Shown here in pieces: positions 16,928 through 27,433 of a stretch of 64,000 nucleotides of DNA. The first letter of the stretch is position 1. Each line of letters starts with the position of its first letter. This DNA is from Sphingopyxis sp. (GTDB taxonomy: Bacteria > Pseudomonadota > Alphaproteobacteria > Sphingomonadales > Sphingomonadaceae). The notes under the pieces are model-generated. The model ran no database searches and was not told where the DNA came from. It saw only the letters and a program-made list of their open reading frames with translations. Position numbers and translations under genes: made by a program. Location: contig NVXM01000001.1 of assembly GCA_002733865.1 (NCBI GenBank), positions 343,363 to 407,362 on the forward strand, given 5' to 3'.

Positions 16928-18229
16928 TCACCCCCGCTGCACCTCCTCCAGCCCCCAGGCCGCGACAATAGCCAGCCCGCTCATCCCGGCCATCACCGCC
17001 AGCACAACTTCCCCGCCAAACCAGTTCGCGATCAGGCTGAACAGCCCGCCGGCCAGCAACAGCACGCCGATGATCGTGTTGGACAGCGCAGTGTAGGCGG
17101 CGCGGGTGTCTGTGTCGGCCATATCGACCAGATGGGTGGCGCGGCCCAGCCGCACGCCCTGATAGGCGATCATCAGCCCGAACAGCAGCACTGGCAGAAA
17201 ATAGCCGCCGGCCAAGGTCCCTGCGAAAGCGAGCCATGCAGTGACCGCCAGGATGGCCGCAGCGACGAGCGCGGAGAAAATTAGCACCTTGCGGCTCGAC
17301 CGGTCCGACAGCCGGCCCCAGACAAAGCTGCTGAGCAGGCTGGCGAGCGCCGAGGCGAGCACCAGAAAGCCGAGCTTGTCATAGCCTTCGCCTGCCTCGC
17401 TGCCGACCGCGATCATGAACGGCGGCGCCAGCGCGGTGGCGGTCAGCAGGCCGCGGGTCAGAATGAACCGGGCGAGTTGAGGATCGTCGCGCAAATAGGT
17501 GAAATTGCGAACCGCCTGCTTGATCGCCGACCGGCCGCCGTCGGTGGCTCCGGCCCGTTCGGTCAGGGTCGCAAACAGCAGCGCGCTCGCGATCCATGCG
17601 CCGCCAGCCAGAAACAGGCCGCCGATCACCAGCAACATCCGGTCAACCAGCTGGAAGGACAGGGCCAGCGCATAGACGATCACTGTCACCGATGCGATTG
17701 AACCGGCCAGCCCGGTGGCGGTGCCGCGCCGCGACTTGTCGATCGTCTTGCCCAGCACATCCTTGTAGCAGACCGAACAGACGCTGCGCGCCAGCGCCAG
17801 GATCGCCAGCGCCAGGATGATCGCCCAGCCGGCCGCCACGCCGGTCAGGCTGATCGCGATCAGTCCGATCGCGGCAGCGGCCAGACCCTGCACCGCCGAA
17901 CCCACGGCCCAGGCCCATTTGCGGCGCGGCAATTTCCGTAAATAGCCGGCGGTGACCAGCTGCGGCAGCAAGGCCCCCGCTTCGCGGACCGGCACCAGCA
18001 GCCCGATCAGCGCCACCGGCGCACCCAGCGCGGTCATCAGCCAGCTCAGCACCAGTTTCGGATCGACCAGCCCATCAGCGCTCTTGGTCAGCGCCAGCGC
18101 GCCGACATGTTTGAAGAAATTGCCCGGCTCCTCCTGGCAGGCGCTCTCCGGAATATCCGCGCACACCCGCCCCTCGTCATCGATGACGATCGCCTGAAAG
18201 GCCATATCGGTTGTGGTTCGGCTCGCCAT
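16928..18229 (-). CDS. MFS transporter with N-terminal hydrophilic extension
   Basis: About 433 aa with eleven to twelve membrane helices. Loops carry the MFS-type motifs LRKLPRRKWAW and RLSDRSSRKVL, the latter in the second half. The first 40 residues are hydrophilic and contain two cysteines (VCADIPESACQEE). Only 30 bases separate its stop from yoeB, which is convergent. Substrate not predictable. An alternative start is the ATG eight codons downstream (MAFQAIVIDD). Confidence 0.8.
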   Translation of the reverse strand: MASRTTTDMAFQAIVIDDEGRVCADIPESACQEEPGNFFKHVGALALTKSADGLVDPKLVLSWLMTALGAPVALIGLLVPVREAGALLPQLVTAGYLRKLPRRKWAWAVGSAVQGLAAAAIGLIAISLTGVAAGWAIILALAILALARSVCSVCYKDVLGKTIDKSRRGTATGLAGSIASVTVIVYALALSFQLVDRMLLVIGGLFLAGGAWIASALLFATLTERAGATDGGRSAIKQAVRNFTYLRDDPQLARFILTRGLLTATALAPPFMIAVGSEAGEGYDKLGFLVLASALASLLSSFVWGRLSDRSSRKVLIFSALVAAAILAVTAWLAFAGTLAGGYFLPVLLFGLMIAYQGVRLGRATHLVDMADTDTRAAYTALSNTIIGVLLLAGGLFSLIANWFGGEVVLAVMAGMSGLAIVAAWGLEEVQRG

Positions 18230-18401
18230 GGCCGCTATTTAGGGGATTAGCGTTCGCGTGTCGTGCTGAACTTTAGGTCAGGATTGGCCTTTGGCCGACA
18301 GCCATTCCGCCGCGCTACGGTTGCGATGATCGCAGGATTTCGCCATCCCGCCCGTCATCTAGTCCCGCAGACCAGCGACGATCATCGCCCTTTGGCCTGA
18401 A

Positions 18402-20343
18402 TCAGGCCGGGTTATGTTTTGCCAGAAACTTTTCGAGTTGGTCCAGCCAGTCTTTTCGATTTTCAAATTTCCGAAGACCGTGCCCCTCGTCATCATAGGT
18501 GACAAACACGGCATCCGCCCCACGATCTTCCAGCTTGTCCTTGTAAAGCGTGAACTGGCTGTAAGGGACAGTGCTGTCCTTCTTGCCGTGAACCAGCAGA
18601 ACCGGGCGCTTCAGTTGATTCACCATCCTGACGGGCGACACATCGTCGAGATCAAAATCATCCGTGCCTTTGATGAATTCTTTCCATTTTTTGCTATATC
18701 GGCTTTTGAAAAACTGACGATCAAACCGTAGCTGTTTGCCAAAATCTGTGACCCCGGCAAATGAGGCGGCGCACCGATATCGTTCCGGATTGCGGGTGAC
18801 GCCCCAGAGCGCGGCATAGCCTCCATAGGAAGAGCCTACAATGCAGACACGGGCGGGGTCCACGATGCCGCGTTCCGCAAGCCAGTCCATGTCGTCATCG
18901 AGATCGTCTTGCATGGATCGACCAATCTGACCCTCTCCAAGCTTGTAAAATGTCTCCCCGTAGCTTCCGGAACCCCGGAAGTTGGGTTGCAGAACCACAT
19001 ATCCAAGATTGGCCAGAAACTGCACTTCCATGTTAAAGTCCATATTGTCGCGAATGCCATACGGCCCCCCGTGCGGAAGGATGATGAGGGGCAGGTTTTT
19101 GGGATCCTTGCCAGTGGGGATCGTTACATAGGCGGGTATTTGGATGCCATCTCGGGCCTGATAGTGCTCATATGTCGTGACGGCCATGTCTTTGGGATCA
19201 ATCTGGTCTTTCACCCCGGCAAAGCGATCCATTTTTCGAGCAGCGGGCTCATAGAGATAGAAACTTCCCGGATCCTTGGGCGAGGTAGAAAAGATGATCA
19301 TTTTGCTTCGGTCGCGCGAAGCCGATACGATCCAGATTTCCTCTCCTGGCAACGCGCGGTTGAGCATTTTCTGCTGCTCTGCAAGATATTCATCAAACCA
19401 GTGAATGCGGTCACGAGAATCCGTGTAATAGGCAGCCTGCAATGCGGCGCCGTCTTCCGTCATCGAAAATCTCGTCACATCCTGTTTGTCGTGATCGAAG
19501 ACTTTCTCTCCGATTCCACGGGTCCTGACATTGAACCTGTAAAGACCAAAGCGGCCGGTTTTCCCGTTGGAAAGGACATAGCCCTCATCGGAGCCGGCAA
19601 TGATGGTGAATCCGTCCAGAAGCGGTTCCTCTTCGTTGTTGAGGATATCCGTGTCCTTGACCTTGTCGATACGCCGGAACTTATCGGCATCAGAGCTCCG
19701 GTAAAAAACCAGAGTGCTGCTTCGTCGATAGCTTATGCCCATGCGGATTTGGCCTGCATTATCGGCGACCCAGTCCATAACGCGCATCTGATCATCGACG
19801 ACCTGTTCGGCTTCGTTTGTAGCCAGATTGATCCGGTAAACGGCAGGATATTTGTAAACGGATTCTCTGATCTCGAGAATTAGGAAGCGGCCATTGGGGT
19901 CAAGATATAGAATATTGTCGCCATCCGGACCGCCATCCTCGACGCCAATATATCGGGTGTTTCTGGTCGTGCTGTCGATCAGGTACATTTCGACCTGACG
20001 AAACTCGTTACCCATGTGCGGGCGACGTCCGAGATATTGCTTGAGACTGGACACGCTGAACAGGACTTGCCCGTTGCCCGCCCAGCGATACCAGTTCAGG
20101 TCGGTGTCGTCGGGCATGGCGGTGCTGTAAGACTTGTCGTCGGAGAGGCTGCGGATTGTCAGAAAGGTCTTGCCGCCAGCATTTTGACGATAGACCATTT
20201 GGGCCATCAGGGGACAGCAGCGGCCGATAGACATCGCCTTCGGCCGCAAATGTCTCGCTCGCGATTTTTTTAACTTCTGCTTGGGACTGACTGGATAGCC
20301 CGACAATCAAAAAGGCAAATGCTACCCACAAAATTCCGCGCAT
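18402..20343 (-). pseudogene. S9 family (prolyl oligopeptidase-like) secreted peptidase, frameshifted near the N-terminus
   Basis: Two overlapping minus-strand frames together make one S9 peptidase. The first, from ATG 20343, encodes a signal peptide (MRGILWVAFAFLIVGLSSQS) and mature N-terminus ending RPLLSPDG. The second continues with MVYRQNAGGKTFLTIRSL and runs to the stop at 18402. The frames meet at a GGCCC run at about 20,201-20,205, where one extra C (or two missing bases) breaks the gene. The rest is intact: WD/propeller-like region, then an alpha/beta-hydrolase domain with nucleophile GSSYGGYA, acid HGKKDSTVP and histidine DDEGHG. It may be a true pseudogene, a sequencing error, or a slippage site. 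Downstream restart at 20306 would give a protein without its signal peptide. Confidence 0.8.
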
Positions 20344-20413
20344 GTTTTCTCCGGCTGTTCAACAATTCCTGCCGAAAATACATTAGAGTGGTGGCGTCCC
20401 GGTGCAAGCAGGT

Positions 20414-21982
20414 TTAACGCTCCCGTGTCGTACTAAACTTGATCTCCGGATTGCGCTCTTCCTGATAGCCGACGTCCCAGGCCGACTTGGCGAGGAACAC
20501 CAGATTGTCGTCGCGGTCTTTGGCCAGCGAACTCTGGTTGATATTGGCAAAGGCGTTCAGCGTCGCGTCGTCGCCGCTGATCCAGCGGGCGGTTTCAAAC
20601 GGCGCCTGTTCCAGATAGGCATCGACCTTATATTCCGCCTGCAGCCGCGACACCAGCACCTCGAGCTGCAGCTGCCCGACCACGCCGATGATCCAGTTGG
20701 CCCCGAGTTCGGGATAGAAAACCTGGACCACGCCCTCTTCCGACAGATCATCCAGCGCCTTGCGGAGCTGCTTCGTCTTGGTCGGATCGCGCAGGATTAC
20801 CCGGCGCAGGATTTCCGGGGCAAAATTGGGCAGGCCGGTGATCCGCACCTGGTTCTTCTCGGAAAGGGTGTCGCCGACGCGCAGCGTGCCGTGATTGGGG
20901 ATGCCGATGATATCGCCGGGCTCCGCCGTGTCGGCAATTTCGCGGTCTTGGGCAAAAAACAGGATCGGCGAGTGGATCGCGATCGGCTTGCCTAGGCCCG
21001 AGGGAGTCAGCTTCATGCCGCGCTTGAACTCGCCCGAACACAGCCGCATGAAGGCAATCCGGTCGCGGTGCTGAGGGTCCATATTCGCCTGGATCTTGAA
21101 AATAAAGCCGGTGACATCGTCGCTGTCCGGATCAATCGGCGCCGGTTCGGCAGGCTGGGGGCGCGGGCTGGGCGCATAGTCGGCAATCGCGTCGATCAGT
21201 TCTTCGACCCCGAATTGCTTGAGCGCCGAGCCGAAATAGACCGGAGTCAGATCGCCGTTCTGATAGGCTTCCAGATCAAAGCCGCTATAGCCGCCCTGCG
21301 CCAGTTCGCCCTCACTGGTCAGCCGCTCGAGTGCGCCATCGCTCAGTACTTCTCCCAGCTTCGGATCGTCGAGACCGGTAAATTGCTGGGTGACGCCGTC
21401 ATATTGTTTGCTGCTGCCGGTCGGCTGGTGCAGCTGGTTGCGCTGCAGGTCATAGACGCCCTCGAACTGCCCGCCCATGCCGGTCGGCCAGCTCATCGGG
21501 CAGACGTCCAGAGCCAGCTTGTCGGCGACCTCGTCGAGCAGCTCAAACGGATCGCGGCCTTCGCGGTCGACCTTGTTGACGAAGGTGATGATCGGCACGC
21601 TGCGCATCCGGCAGACCTCGAACAGCTTCAGCGTCTGCGCCTCGATGCCCGACGCCGCATCGATCACCATGATCGCGCTGTCGACGGCGGTCAGCGTACG
21701 ATAGGTATCCTCGGAAAAATCCTCATGGCCGGGCGTGTCGAGCAGGTTGAAAATGATATCATTGCGCTCAAAGGTCATGACGCTGGAGGTAACCGAAATC
21801 CCGCGCTGCTGCTCGATCTTCATCCAGTCCGACCGCGCCCGCCGGTTGTCGCCCCGCGCCTTGACCTCGCCCGCCAGATGGATAGCGCCGCCCTTCAGCA
21901 GCAGCTTCTCGGTAAGCGTCGTCTTGCCCGCATCGGGGTGGGAGATGATCGCGAATGTACGGCGTGGTTTGGCGTTGGTCAT
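20414..21982 (-). CDS. prfC: Peptide chain release factor 3
   Basis: A translational GTPase (522 aa) that recycles RF1/RF2 from the ribosome after termination. G1 is SHPDAGKTT, the switch I region has RGISVTSSVM, G3 is DTPGHEDF and G4 NKVD; the C-terminal ELGANWIIGVVGQLQLEVL block is typical of RF3. I chose the ATG at 21982 (MTNAKPRRTFAII). The upstream ATG at 22009 lies inside a dispersed repeat, so it is probably not native. Confidence 0.95.
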   Translation of the reverse strand: MTNAKPRRTFAIISHPDAGKTTLTEKLLLKGGAIHLAGEVKARGDNRRARSDWMKIEQQRGISVTSSVMTFERNDIIFNLLDTPGHEDFSEDTYRTLTAVDSAIMVIDAASGIEAQTLKLFEVCRMRSVPIITFVNKVDREGRDPFELLDEVADKLALDVCPMSWPTGMGGQFEGVYDLQRNQLHQPTGSSKQYDGVTQQFTGLDDPKLGEVLSDGALERLTSEGELAQGGYSGFDLEAYQNGDLTPVYFGSALKQFGVEELIDAIADYAPSPRPQPAEPAPIDPDSDDVTGFIFKIQANMDPQHRDRIAFMRLCSGEFKRGMKLTPSGLGKPIAIHSPILFFAQDREIADTAEPGDIIGIPNHGTLRVGDTLSEKNQVRITGLPNFAPEILRRVILRDPTKTKQLRKALDDLSEEGVVQVFYPELGANWIIGVVGQLQLEVLVSRLQAEYKVDAYLEQAPFETARWISGDDATLNAFANINQSSLAKDRDDNLVFLAKSAWDVGYQEERNPEIKFSTTRER

Positions 21983-22003
21983 ATCTGTAATTTTCTTGTC
22001 AAT

Positions 22004-22093
22004 CGTCATCCTGAACTTGTTTCAGGATCTATCCATCGTCGGAACGGAGGCTCTATGGGGAGGAATGGATGCTGAAACAAGTTCAGCATGACG
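22004..22093. repeat. Inverted pair of 26-base palindromic repeats between prfC and pheT
   Basis: The left copy (22,004-22,029, CGTCATCCTGAACTTGTTTC and on) and the right copy (22,068-22,093, GATGCTGAAACAAGTTCAGC and on) are almost exact reverse complements separated by 38 bases. Each copy also folds on itself (CCTGAA/TTCAGG; GCTGAA/TTCAGC). This repeat type is frequent between genes in sphingomonads (general knowledge). Confidence 0.8.
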
Positions 22094-22100
22094 ACCATCG

Positions 22101-24551
22101 CTAGCCTCTCAATTCCGCCCCCAGCTTGGCAGCACTCGCGACAACCTTGTCCGAAAGCGCCTTCAGATCCTCTTCGGTCAAGGTCGCCTCAACCGGTTGC
22201 AGAGTAATTTCCACCGCCAGAGACTTCTTGCCTTCGCCAACGCTCGGCCCTTCAAACAGATCGAAAATCCGCGCTTCGGTGATCAGCTTCTTGTCCGCGC
22301 CCTTGACCGATCGCACCAGATCACCCGCTGGCAAATCCGCATCGACGACGAAAGCGAAATCGCGGGTCACCGCCTGCAAGGCGGGGGGCGCAAAGGCGTC
22401 GCGCATATGGCCCACTTTCTTCTTCAGCGGAATCGCGTCGAGGAAGATTTCCGCGCCGACCGCTGCGCCTTTCAGGCCAAGCGCCTTGGTCACTGACGGA
22501 TGCAGCGCGCCATAAGCGGCCAGAATTTTCTTCGGTCCCAGCCGCAGCGTGCCGGACTGGCCGGGGTGGTAGGCATCGCCCGCTTCCCCGAAATCCATCA
22601 GCTTGTCGACCGGTGCGCCAGCCGCTTCGAGAATCGCCAGCACTTCCGCCTTGGCATCATAGGCGTCAAATTTGCTCGCCGCGCCGCCCTGCCAGCTGCG
22701 CGTGCTCTTTTCGCCGGTCAATACCAGGCCGATGGTTGGATGCTCGCTGCTTTCCAGATAGCGCCGCCCGACTTCGAACAGCCGGATCGACGCTGCGCCG
22801 CGGGCGCTGTTGCGCTTGGCAGCAGCGATCAGGCCGGGGAGCATTGACGGCCGCATTACCTTGAGGTCCTCGCTGATCGGATTGGCCAGCGTCCAGCTGC
22901 CGCCGCCAAAGGGCGCGGCTTCCTTCTCGGAGATGAAGCTCCAGTTGACCACTTCGTTCAGCCCGCGCGCAGCCGCCGCACGTCGCGCCTTGCGTTCGGC
23001 AAGCTGTTCGGGCGAGGCAGTCGGCTTGGCGACGCCGGGTTTCCGTGGCAGCGGGGTCGAGGGAATATTGTCGAGCCCCTCGATGCGGACGATTTCCTCG
23101 ACAATATCCTGCCAGACGGCAACATCACGGCGCCAGGTCGGAATGGTTACGGTCCATGTTCCCCGGCGGAGGCCGGGGTCCATCTCCCGCTCGTCGGTCT
23201 TGGCACCACCGGAAGATGGGTCCCCGCCTTCGCGGGGAAACAGAATCTCAAAACCCAATGACTCGAGAATGGCCTGCTGCCGTTCCGCAGCGACATCAAT
23301 CCCGCCCAGCGCCAGACATTGTGCGGGATCATAAGAAAGGCTGCGCTGCTCCGTCGGCGGCGTGCTGGCTCGCGTAACCTCGCTCGCCTTCCCGCCGCAT
23401 AGTTCCAGCACCAGCGCCGTTGCCAGTTCCAGCCCGTCATCCAGAAACGCCGGGTCCACGCCGCGCTCGAAGCGCTGGCGCGCGTCGCTGGTCAGCATCA
23501 GTTTCTGACCGGTTCGGGCGATATTTTCCGGTGTGAAATAGGCGCATTCGATCAGCACTTCGGTCGTCGCTTCGTCAGAACCGGTGTTTGCACCGCCCAT
23601 GATCCCGCCGATATCATGCGCGCCATTGTCATCGGCGATCACCGTCATGCTGTCATCGAGCGTATATTCATTGTCGTTGAGCGCAAGGACGGTCTCGCCC
23701 GGCTTCGCCTTGCGCGCCACAAGACCGCCATTGAGCTTGGCCACGTCATAGACATGCAGCGGCCGCCCATGGTCGAGCATCACATAATTGGTGATATCGA
23801 CCAGGGTGTTGATCGGTTTCTGGCCGGCTGATTTCAGCCTGGCCTGCATCCAGTCCGGTGACTTGCCATTGCTCACACCCTTGACGGTGCAAGCGTAGAA
23901 TGCGGGGCAGCCTTCGGGGTCCTCGGTGCGGACATCAGGACCGCCGCCGCTACGACTTATGTTGGCAACGTCCAATGGCTTCAGTTTGCCCATGCCCGCA
24001 GCTGCCAGATCGCGCGCAATCCCGCGCACGCCCATGCAGTCCTGCCGGTTGGGGGTGATCGCCACATCGAACACCGGATCGTCGAGTTCGGCATAGTCGG
24101 CGTAGCTGGTGCCAACTTTAGCGGCTGCATCTTCAGGCAATTCGATGATGCCGTCATGATCGTCGCCCAGTTCCAGCTCGCGATAGCTGCACATCATGCC
24201 GAAACTCTCGACATCGCGGATTTTCGCGGGTTTCAGCGTGAAATCGCTGCCCGGAATATAGGTCCCCGGAGGCCCGAAAACGCCGATCATCCCGGCTCGC
24301 GCATTGGGCGCTCCGCACACCACCTGCCACGGTTCCGCGCCACCATCGTCAACTTTAAGCAATTGCAGCTTGTCGGCATTCGGATGCGGTCCCGCTTCCA
24401 GCACTTTCGCCACGCGGAAGGGTTTCAGCGCATCGGCAGGATTTTCCATGCCCTCGATTTCCAGACCAATGCTGGTCAGTTTTTCGGCAATTTCGTTGGC
24501 GCCGGCATCGGTCTCCAGATGCGCCTTCAGCCAGGACAGGGAAAATTTCAT
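22101..24551 (-). CDS. pheT: Phenylalanyl-tRNA synthetase beta subunit
   Basis: An 816-residue subunit of the alpha2-beta2 synthetase that charges tRNA-Phe. Visible are the N-terminal [16 protein letters not shown], the EMAP/OB-type tRNA-binding domain (about 40 to 150: [30 protein letters not shown]), the B3/B4 editing domain (about 200 to 400), the B5 domain, the catalytic-like core, and a C-terminal anticodon-binding ferredoxin-like domain (about 720 to 816: [15 protein letters not shown]). Residues about 437 to 465 are encoded by a palindromic repeat inserted in frame in the B5 region, listed separately. The start overlaps the pheS stop by four bases. Confidence 0.96.
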   Translation of the reverse strand: MKFSLSWLKAHLETDAGANEIAEKLTSIGLEIEGMENPADALKPFRVAKVLEAGPHPNADKLQLLKVDDGGAEPWQVVCGAPNARAGMIGVFGPPGTYIPGSDFTLKPAKIRDVESFGMMCSYRELELGDDHDGIIELPEDAAAKVGTSYADYAELDDPVFDVAITPNRQDCMGVRGIARDLAAAGMGKLKPLDVANISRSGGGPDVRTEDPEGCPAFYACTVKGVSNGKSPDWMQARLKSAGQKPINTLVDITNYVMLDHGRPLHVYDVAKLNGGLVARKAKPGETVLALNDNEYTLDDSMTVIADDNGAHDIGGIMGGANTGSDEATTEVLIECAYFTPENIARTGQKLMLTSDARQRFERGVDPAFLDDGLELATALVLELCGGKASEVTRASTPPTEQRSLSYDPAQCLALGGIDVAAERQQAILESLGFEILFPREGGDPSSGGAKTDEREMDPGLRRGTWTVTIPTWRRDVAVWQDIVEEIVRIEGLDNIPSTPLPRKPGVAKPTASPEQLAERKARRAAAARGLNEVVNWSFISEKEAAPFGGGSWTLANPISEDLKVMRPSMLPGLIAAAKRNSARGAASIRLFEVGRRYLESSEHPTIGLVLTGEKSTRSWQGGAASKFDAYDAKAEVLAILEAAGAPVDKLMDFGEAGDAYHPGQSGTLRLGPKKILAAYGALHPSVTKALGLKGAAVGAEIFLDAIPLKKKVGHMRDAFAPPALQAVTRDFAFVVDADLPAGDLVRSVKGADKKLITEARIFDLFEGPSVGEGKKSLAVEITLQPVEATLTEEDLKALSDKVVASAAKLGAELRG
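23157..23242. repeat. Palindromic repeat inserted in frame within pheT
   Basis: Two arms of about 28 bases (23,158-23,187 and 23,212-23,241) are near-perfect inverted copies, each containing its own hairpin (CCCCGGCGGAGGCCGGGG and CCCCGCCTTCGCGGGG), around a 24-base centre. In pheT it encodes about 28 residues beginning [12 protein letters not shown] and ending MDPGLRRGT. Without it LESLGFEI would run straight into [12 protein letters not shown], which is the normal family spacing. Confidence 0.85.
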
Positions 24552-25666
24552 GCGCCCACTCCTCCGCTCAGTGTCGGAACATCCAGCGCGTTGAAACCGT
24601 AGTGATCGGCCCAGCGCAGATCGCCGTCGAAAAAGGCCCGCAGATCATCCATGCCATATTTCAGCATCGCCAGCCGGTCGATCCCGCAGCCAAAGGCAAA
24701 GCCCTGCCAGACATCGGGATCAAGCCCGCAATTGCGGATGACATTGGGGTGAACCATGCCGCTGCCCAATATCTCCATCCAGCCGCCATTGTCGCCGCGT
24801 GGGTCGCCGCCGATGATGCGGCTGCCCTTTTCGACGGAGAAGCCGACATCGACTTCGGCGCTCGGTTCGGTGAACGGGAAATAGCTCGGGCGCAGGCGCA
24901 GCTCGATATCATCGCGCTCGAAAAAGGCGCGGACAAAGGTCTCCAGCGTCCATTTGAGATGGCCCATATGGATATTCCGGTCGATCACCAACCCCTCCAC
25001 CTGATGGAACATTGGCGTATGGGTGGCATCGCTGTCCGAGCGATAAGTGCGGCCCGGCGCAATAAGGTAAATCGGTTCGCCCGCGCCGTCGGTCCGTTTT
25101 GCGACATCCATCATAGTGCGGATCTGCACCGGCGAGGTATGGGTGCGCAGCAGTTTCGGCATGCCGCTGTCATCGGTCTGCGGGAAATAAAAGGTGTCGT
25201 GCATTGCTCGCGCCGGATGGGTGTCCGGGATATTGAGCGCGGTGAAATTGTGCCAGTCGTCTTCGATTTCCGGACCGGTGGCGACCGAGAAGCCGAGATC
25301 GGCGAAGATTTCGGCCAGTTCGTCCATCACTTGCGAGACCGGATGGAGGCTGCCCTTGGGCGCAGCCGGCGCAGGCAGGGTCAGATCCAGCTTTTCGGTC
25401 GCCAGCTTGGCATCCAGGGCTGCGGTTTCCATCGCTTCCTTGCGGGCGGTCAGGGCATCGGCGACGGCCTGACGGGCACCGTTGATCTTCGGACCCTGTT
25501 CCTGCCGCTCTTCCGGCGTCATTTTGCCCAGGGTTTTCAGCAGCAGCGAAATCTCGCCCTTCTTGCCGAGCGCAGCCAGGCGGATCGCTTCCAGCGCATC
25601 GCCATCGGATACAGCTTCAATCTGCTCCAGATATTTGTCCCTGATCGCCTCGATGTCGCTCATCAT
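24548..25666 (-). CDS. pheS: Phenylalanyl-tRNA synthetase alpha subunit
   Basis: The catalytic subunit (372 aa) with an N-terminal coiled coil (about residues 1 to 90) and the class II core: motif 1 around [19 protein letters not shown], motif 2 [14 protein letters not shown] and [10 protein letters not shown], motif 3 [17 protein letters not shown]. The start is one of two tandem ATGs (25666, 25663) with GGGAC five bases upstream. It precedes pheT with an ATGA overlap and is preceded by rplT, giving the conserved rpmI-rplT-pheS-pheT order. Confidence 0.97.
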   Translation of the reverse strand: MMSDIEAIRDKYLEQIEAVSDGDALEAIRLAALGKKGEISLLLKTLGKMTPEERQEQGPKINGARQAVADALTARKEAMETAALDAKLATEKLDLTLPAPAAPKGSLHPVSQVMDELAEIFADLGFSVATGPEIEDDWHNFTALNIPDTHPARAMHDTFYFPQTDDSGMPKLLRTHTSPVQIRTMMDVAKRTDGAGEPIYLIAPGRTYRSDSDATHTPMFHQVEGLVIDRNIHMGHLKWTLETFVRAFFERDDIELRLRPSYFPFTEPSAEVDVGFSVEKGSRIIGGDPRGDNGGWMEILGSGMVHPNVIRNCGLDPDVWQGFAFGCGIDRLAMLKYGMDDLRAFFDGDLRWADHYGFNALDVPTLSGGVGA

Positions 25667-25719
25667 ATTGTCCCGTTTTTAATCGCTGCCCGTCTAGCAA
25701 GCCCTGCGAAAAACCCAAT

Positions 25720-25752
25720 AAAAAAGCGCCGCGAGATTGCTCTCCGGCGCTT
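25720..25752 (-). terminator. Intrinsic terminator after rplT
   Basis: On the minus strand an 8-bp stem AAGCGCCG/CGGCGCTT with a 13-base loop is followed by a run of T (TTTTTT when stem and tail are counted). It lies 20 bases after the rplT stop and 54 bases before pheS, so it separates or attenuates the ribosomal genes from pheST. Confidence 0.85.
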
Positions 25753-25772
25753 CTTTGAATTTATGAAAATGC

Positions 25773-26135
25773 TTAGGCTTTCGCCAGAGCATCCTGCGCC
25801 TGCTTGATGATGCCGCCAAATACTGCCGGTTCATTCATCGCCAGGTCGGCCATCACTTTACGGTCGAGCTCAATCCCGGCCAGTTTGGTGCCGTGGATGA
25901 ACGTGCCGTAGGTCAGGCCTTCGGCGCGAACCGCAGCGTTGATCCGCTGGATCCAGAGCGCGCGGAACGCCCGCTTCTTGACCTTGCGATCACGGTAGGC
26001 ATATTGACCGGCTTTTTCGACGGCCTGCCGCGCGATGCGGATGGTGTTCTTGCGACGGCCATAATAGCCCTTCGCCTGAACCAATAATCTCTTATGTTTG
26101 GTACGAGTGGTCGTACCCCGTTTTACACGTGCCAT
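25773..26135 (-). CDS. rplT: 50S ribosomal protein L20
   Basis: A 120-residue protein of normal length. It has the family N-terminus [18 protein letters not shown], the basic helix [20 protein letters not shown], then the globular part [23 protein letters not shown]. Needed for early 50S assembly, and elsewhere an autoregulator of its own operon. It follows rpmI after 39 bases. Confidence 0.98.
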   Translation of the reverse strand: MARVKRGTTTRTKHKRLLVQAKGYYGRRKNTIRIARQAVEKAGQYAYRDRKVKKRAFRALWIQRINAAVRAEGLTYGTFIHGTKLAGIELDRKVMADLAMNEPAVFGGIIKQAQDALAKA

Positions 26136-26174
26136 ATTCTATATCCTGTAAGTTTGAATGTCGCTGCGGCGGGC

Positions 26175-26378
26175 TTAGCCCAGGCCGTATGGCGCCCATT
26201 TCTTGACTGTCCGAGCATCCGCATCACACAATTTCTTGGTGCCGCGGTTCTGGCGGATATATTTGCTGTTATGGCTCATCAAACGGTGGCGTTTGCCGGC
26301 TACGCCGTGCTTGACCTTACCGGTTGCGGTGATCTTGAAGCGTTTCTTCACACCACTTTTGGTCTTCAACTTGGGCAT
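26175..26378 (-). CDS. rpmI: 50S ribosomal protein L35
   Basis: A 67-residue basic protein starting [20 protein letters not shown], with the [19 protein letters not shown] core of L35. A strong AGAGGAG site precedes the ATG. infC, the usual first gene of this operon, is not here; an unrelated phosphatase gene lies upstream. Confidence 0.98.
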   Translation of the reverse strand: MPKLKTKSGVKKRFKITATGKVKHGVAGKRHRLMSHNSKYIRQNRGTKKLCDADARTVKKWAPYGLG

Positions 26379-26504
26379 TTTGGTCTCCTCTAGATGGTAC
26401 CGTTACGGACACTTGTGGCAGCCCAACACTGGCCAGAGCGTCACATTGGAACGGCGGCTTTAGCTAGATTCGCCGGAATTGCAAGAATAATTGCAGTCCG
26501 AGGA

Positions 26505-27284
26505 TCAATGATGGCAGGCAATTGCTTCCAGGACATCATCGACCCGCGCCTGATCGCCCAGCGCCAGCACATGGCCATCGGATTCCGCGTGCAGCGGTTC
26601 GCCGTTCCAGTCGCACATCATCCCGCCGGCACCATCGACAATTGGGGCGAGAGCAGCAAAATCGTGGAGTTTCAGGCCCGCTTCGCAGACGACGTCGACA
26701 TGGCCGCTGGCGACCAGCCCGTAATTATAGCAGTCGCCGCCATAGATGATCTTGCGCGAGGCGACCTTGCTGGCGAGGCCCATGAAATGCTCGGCATCAT
26801 GCTCGTCAAACAGATGCGGTGACGTGGTGGCGAGAACCGCGTCCTTGAGCTCCCGGCACCGGGCAGATCTGGCCGGTTGACCCTTGAACAGGGTCGGGCG
26901 GCCAACCACGCCGAGCCAGCGTTCCCGGCCAATCGGCTGGTCGATGATACCGATTACCGGGAAACCATCCTGCATCAGCGCGATCAGGGTACCGAATATC
27001 GGCCGTCCGGCGATAAAGCTGGTCGTTCCGTCGATCGGATCGAGCACCCATTGACGTGAAGCGCCTTCGTTGTGCGTGCCATATTCTTCGCCGATGATGC
27101 CGTCATCGGGTCGTTCGGCCTCGATAATCGTCCGCATCGCTGCCTCCGCCGCGCGGTCAGCCTCGGTGACGGGGGAGGAGTCCTCTTTGGTTTCCTCGTC
27201 AAATTTAGCGCGGAAGAAAGGGCGAATGGCCTCGCCAGCGGCGTCAGCGAGTTTTTGTGCGAGGTCGATGTCTTTTGGGGTCAT
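26505..27284 (-). CDS. hisN: Histidinol-phosphatase, inositol monophosphatase family
   Basis: A magnesium-dependent phosphatase of 259 aa. The metal-binding motifs are GEEYGTHN and WVLDPIDGTTSFIAGRP, and the second signature is KLHDFAALAPIVDGAGG. The sequence context (ITEADR-like PVTEADRAAE, GGDCYNYGLVASGHVDVV) fits the HisN branch that dephosphorylates histidinol phosphate in organisms lacking the HisB-type phosphatase. It is transcribed toward rpmI with about 125 bases between. Confidence 0.88.
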   Translation of the reverse strand: MTPKDIDLAQKLADAAGEAIRPFFRAKFDEETKEDSSPVTEADRAAEAAMRTIIEAERPDDGIIGEEYGTHNEGASRQWVLDPIDGTTSFIAGRPIFGTLIALMQDGFPVIGIIDQPIGRERWLGVVGRPTLFKGQPARSARCRELKDAVLATTSPHLFDEHDAEHFMGLASKVASRKIIYGGDCYNYGLVASGHVDVVCEAGLKLHDFAALAPIVDGAGGMMCDWNGEPLHAESDGHVLALGDQARVDDVLEAIACHH

Positions 27285-27433
27285 GCCTCATGCTTTATTA
27301 TGATTGATTTCCTTCTGCCAGCAGAATCCGTTGCGGACCGACACTTGCCGTTATTGGACAAGCGCGGGAAAATAGCTTTCGTTTGACGGCGATCATAAGC
27401 TAAGCGTGCGGCAAAGATCATGAGGGGATTTCG

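Noticed and set aside
18909..19883. A 324-codon plus-strand frame opposite the S9 peptidase
   Set aside because: Antisense shadow without recognisable domain; the minus strand has the complete catalytic triad.
21068..22075. A 335-codon plus-strand frame opposite prfC
   Set aside because: Antisense to a certain gene; the product runs into the dispersed repeat and has no motif.
24602..25807. A 401-codon open frame on the plus strand opposite pheS
   Set aside because: It lies antisense to a certain pheS, its composition (many Gln, His, Arg, Ile) is that of a shadow frame in GC-rich DNA, and it matches no family.
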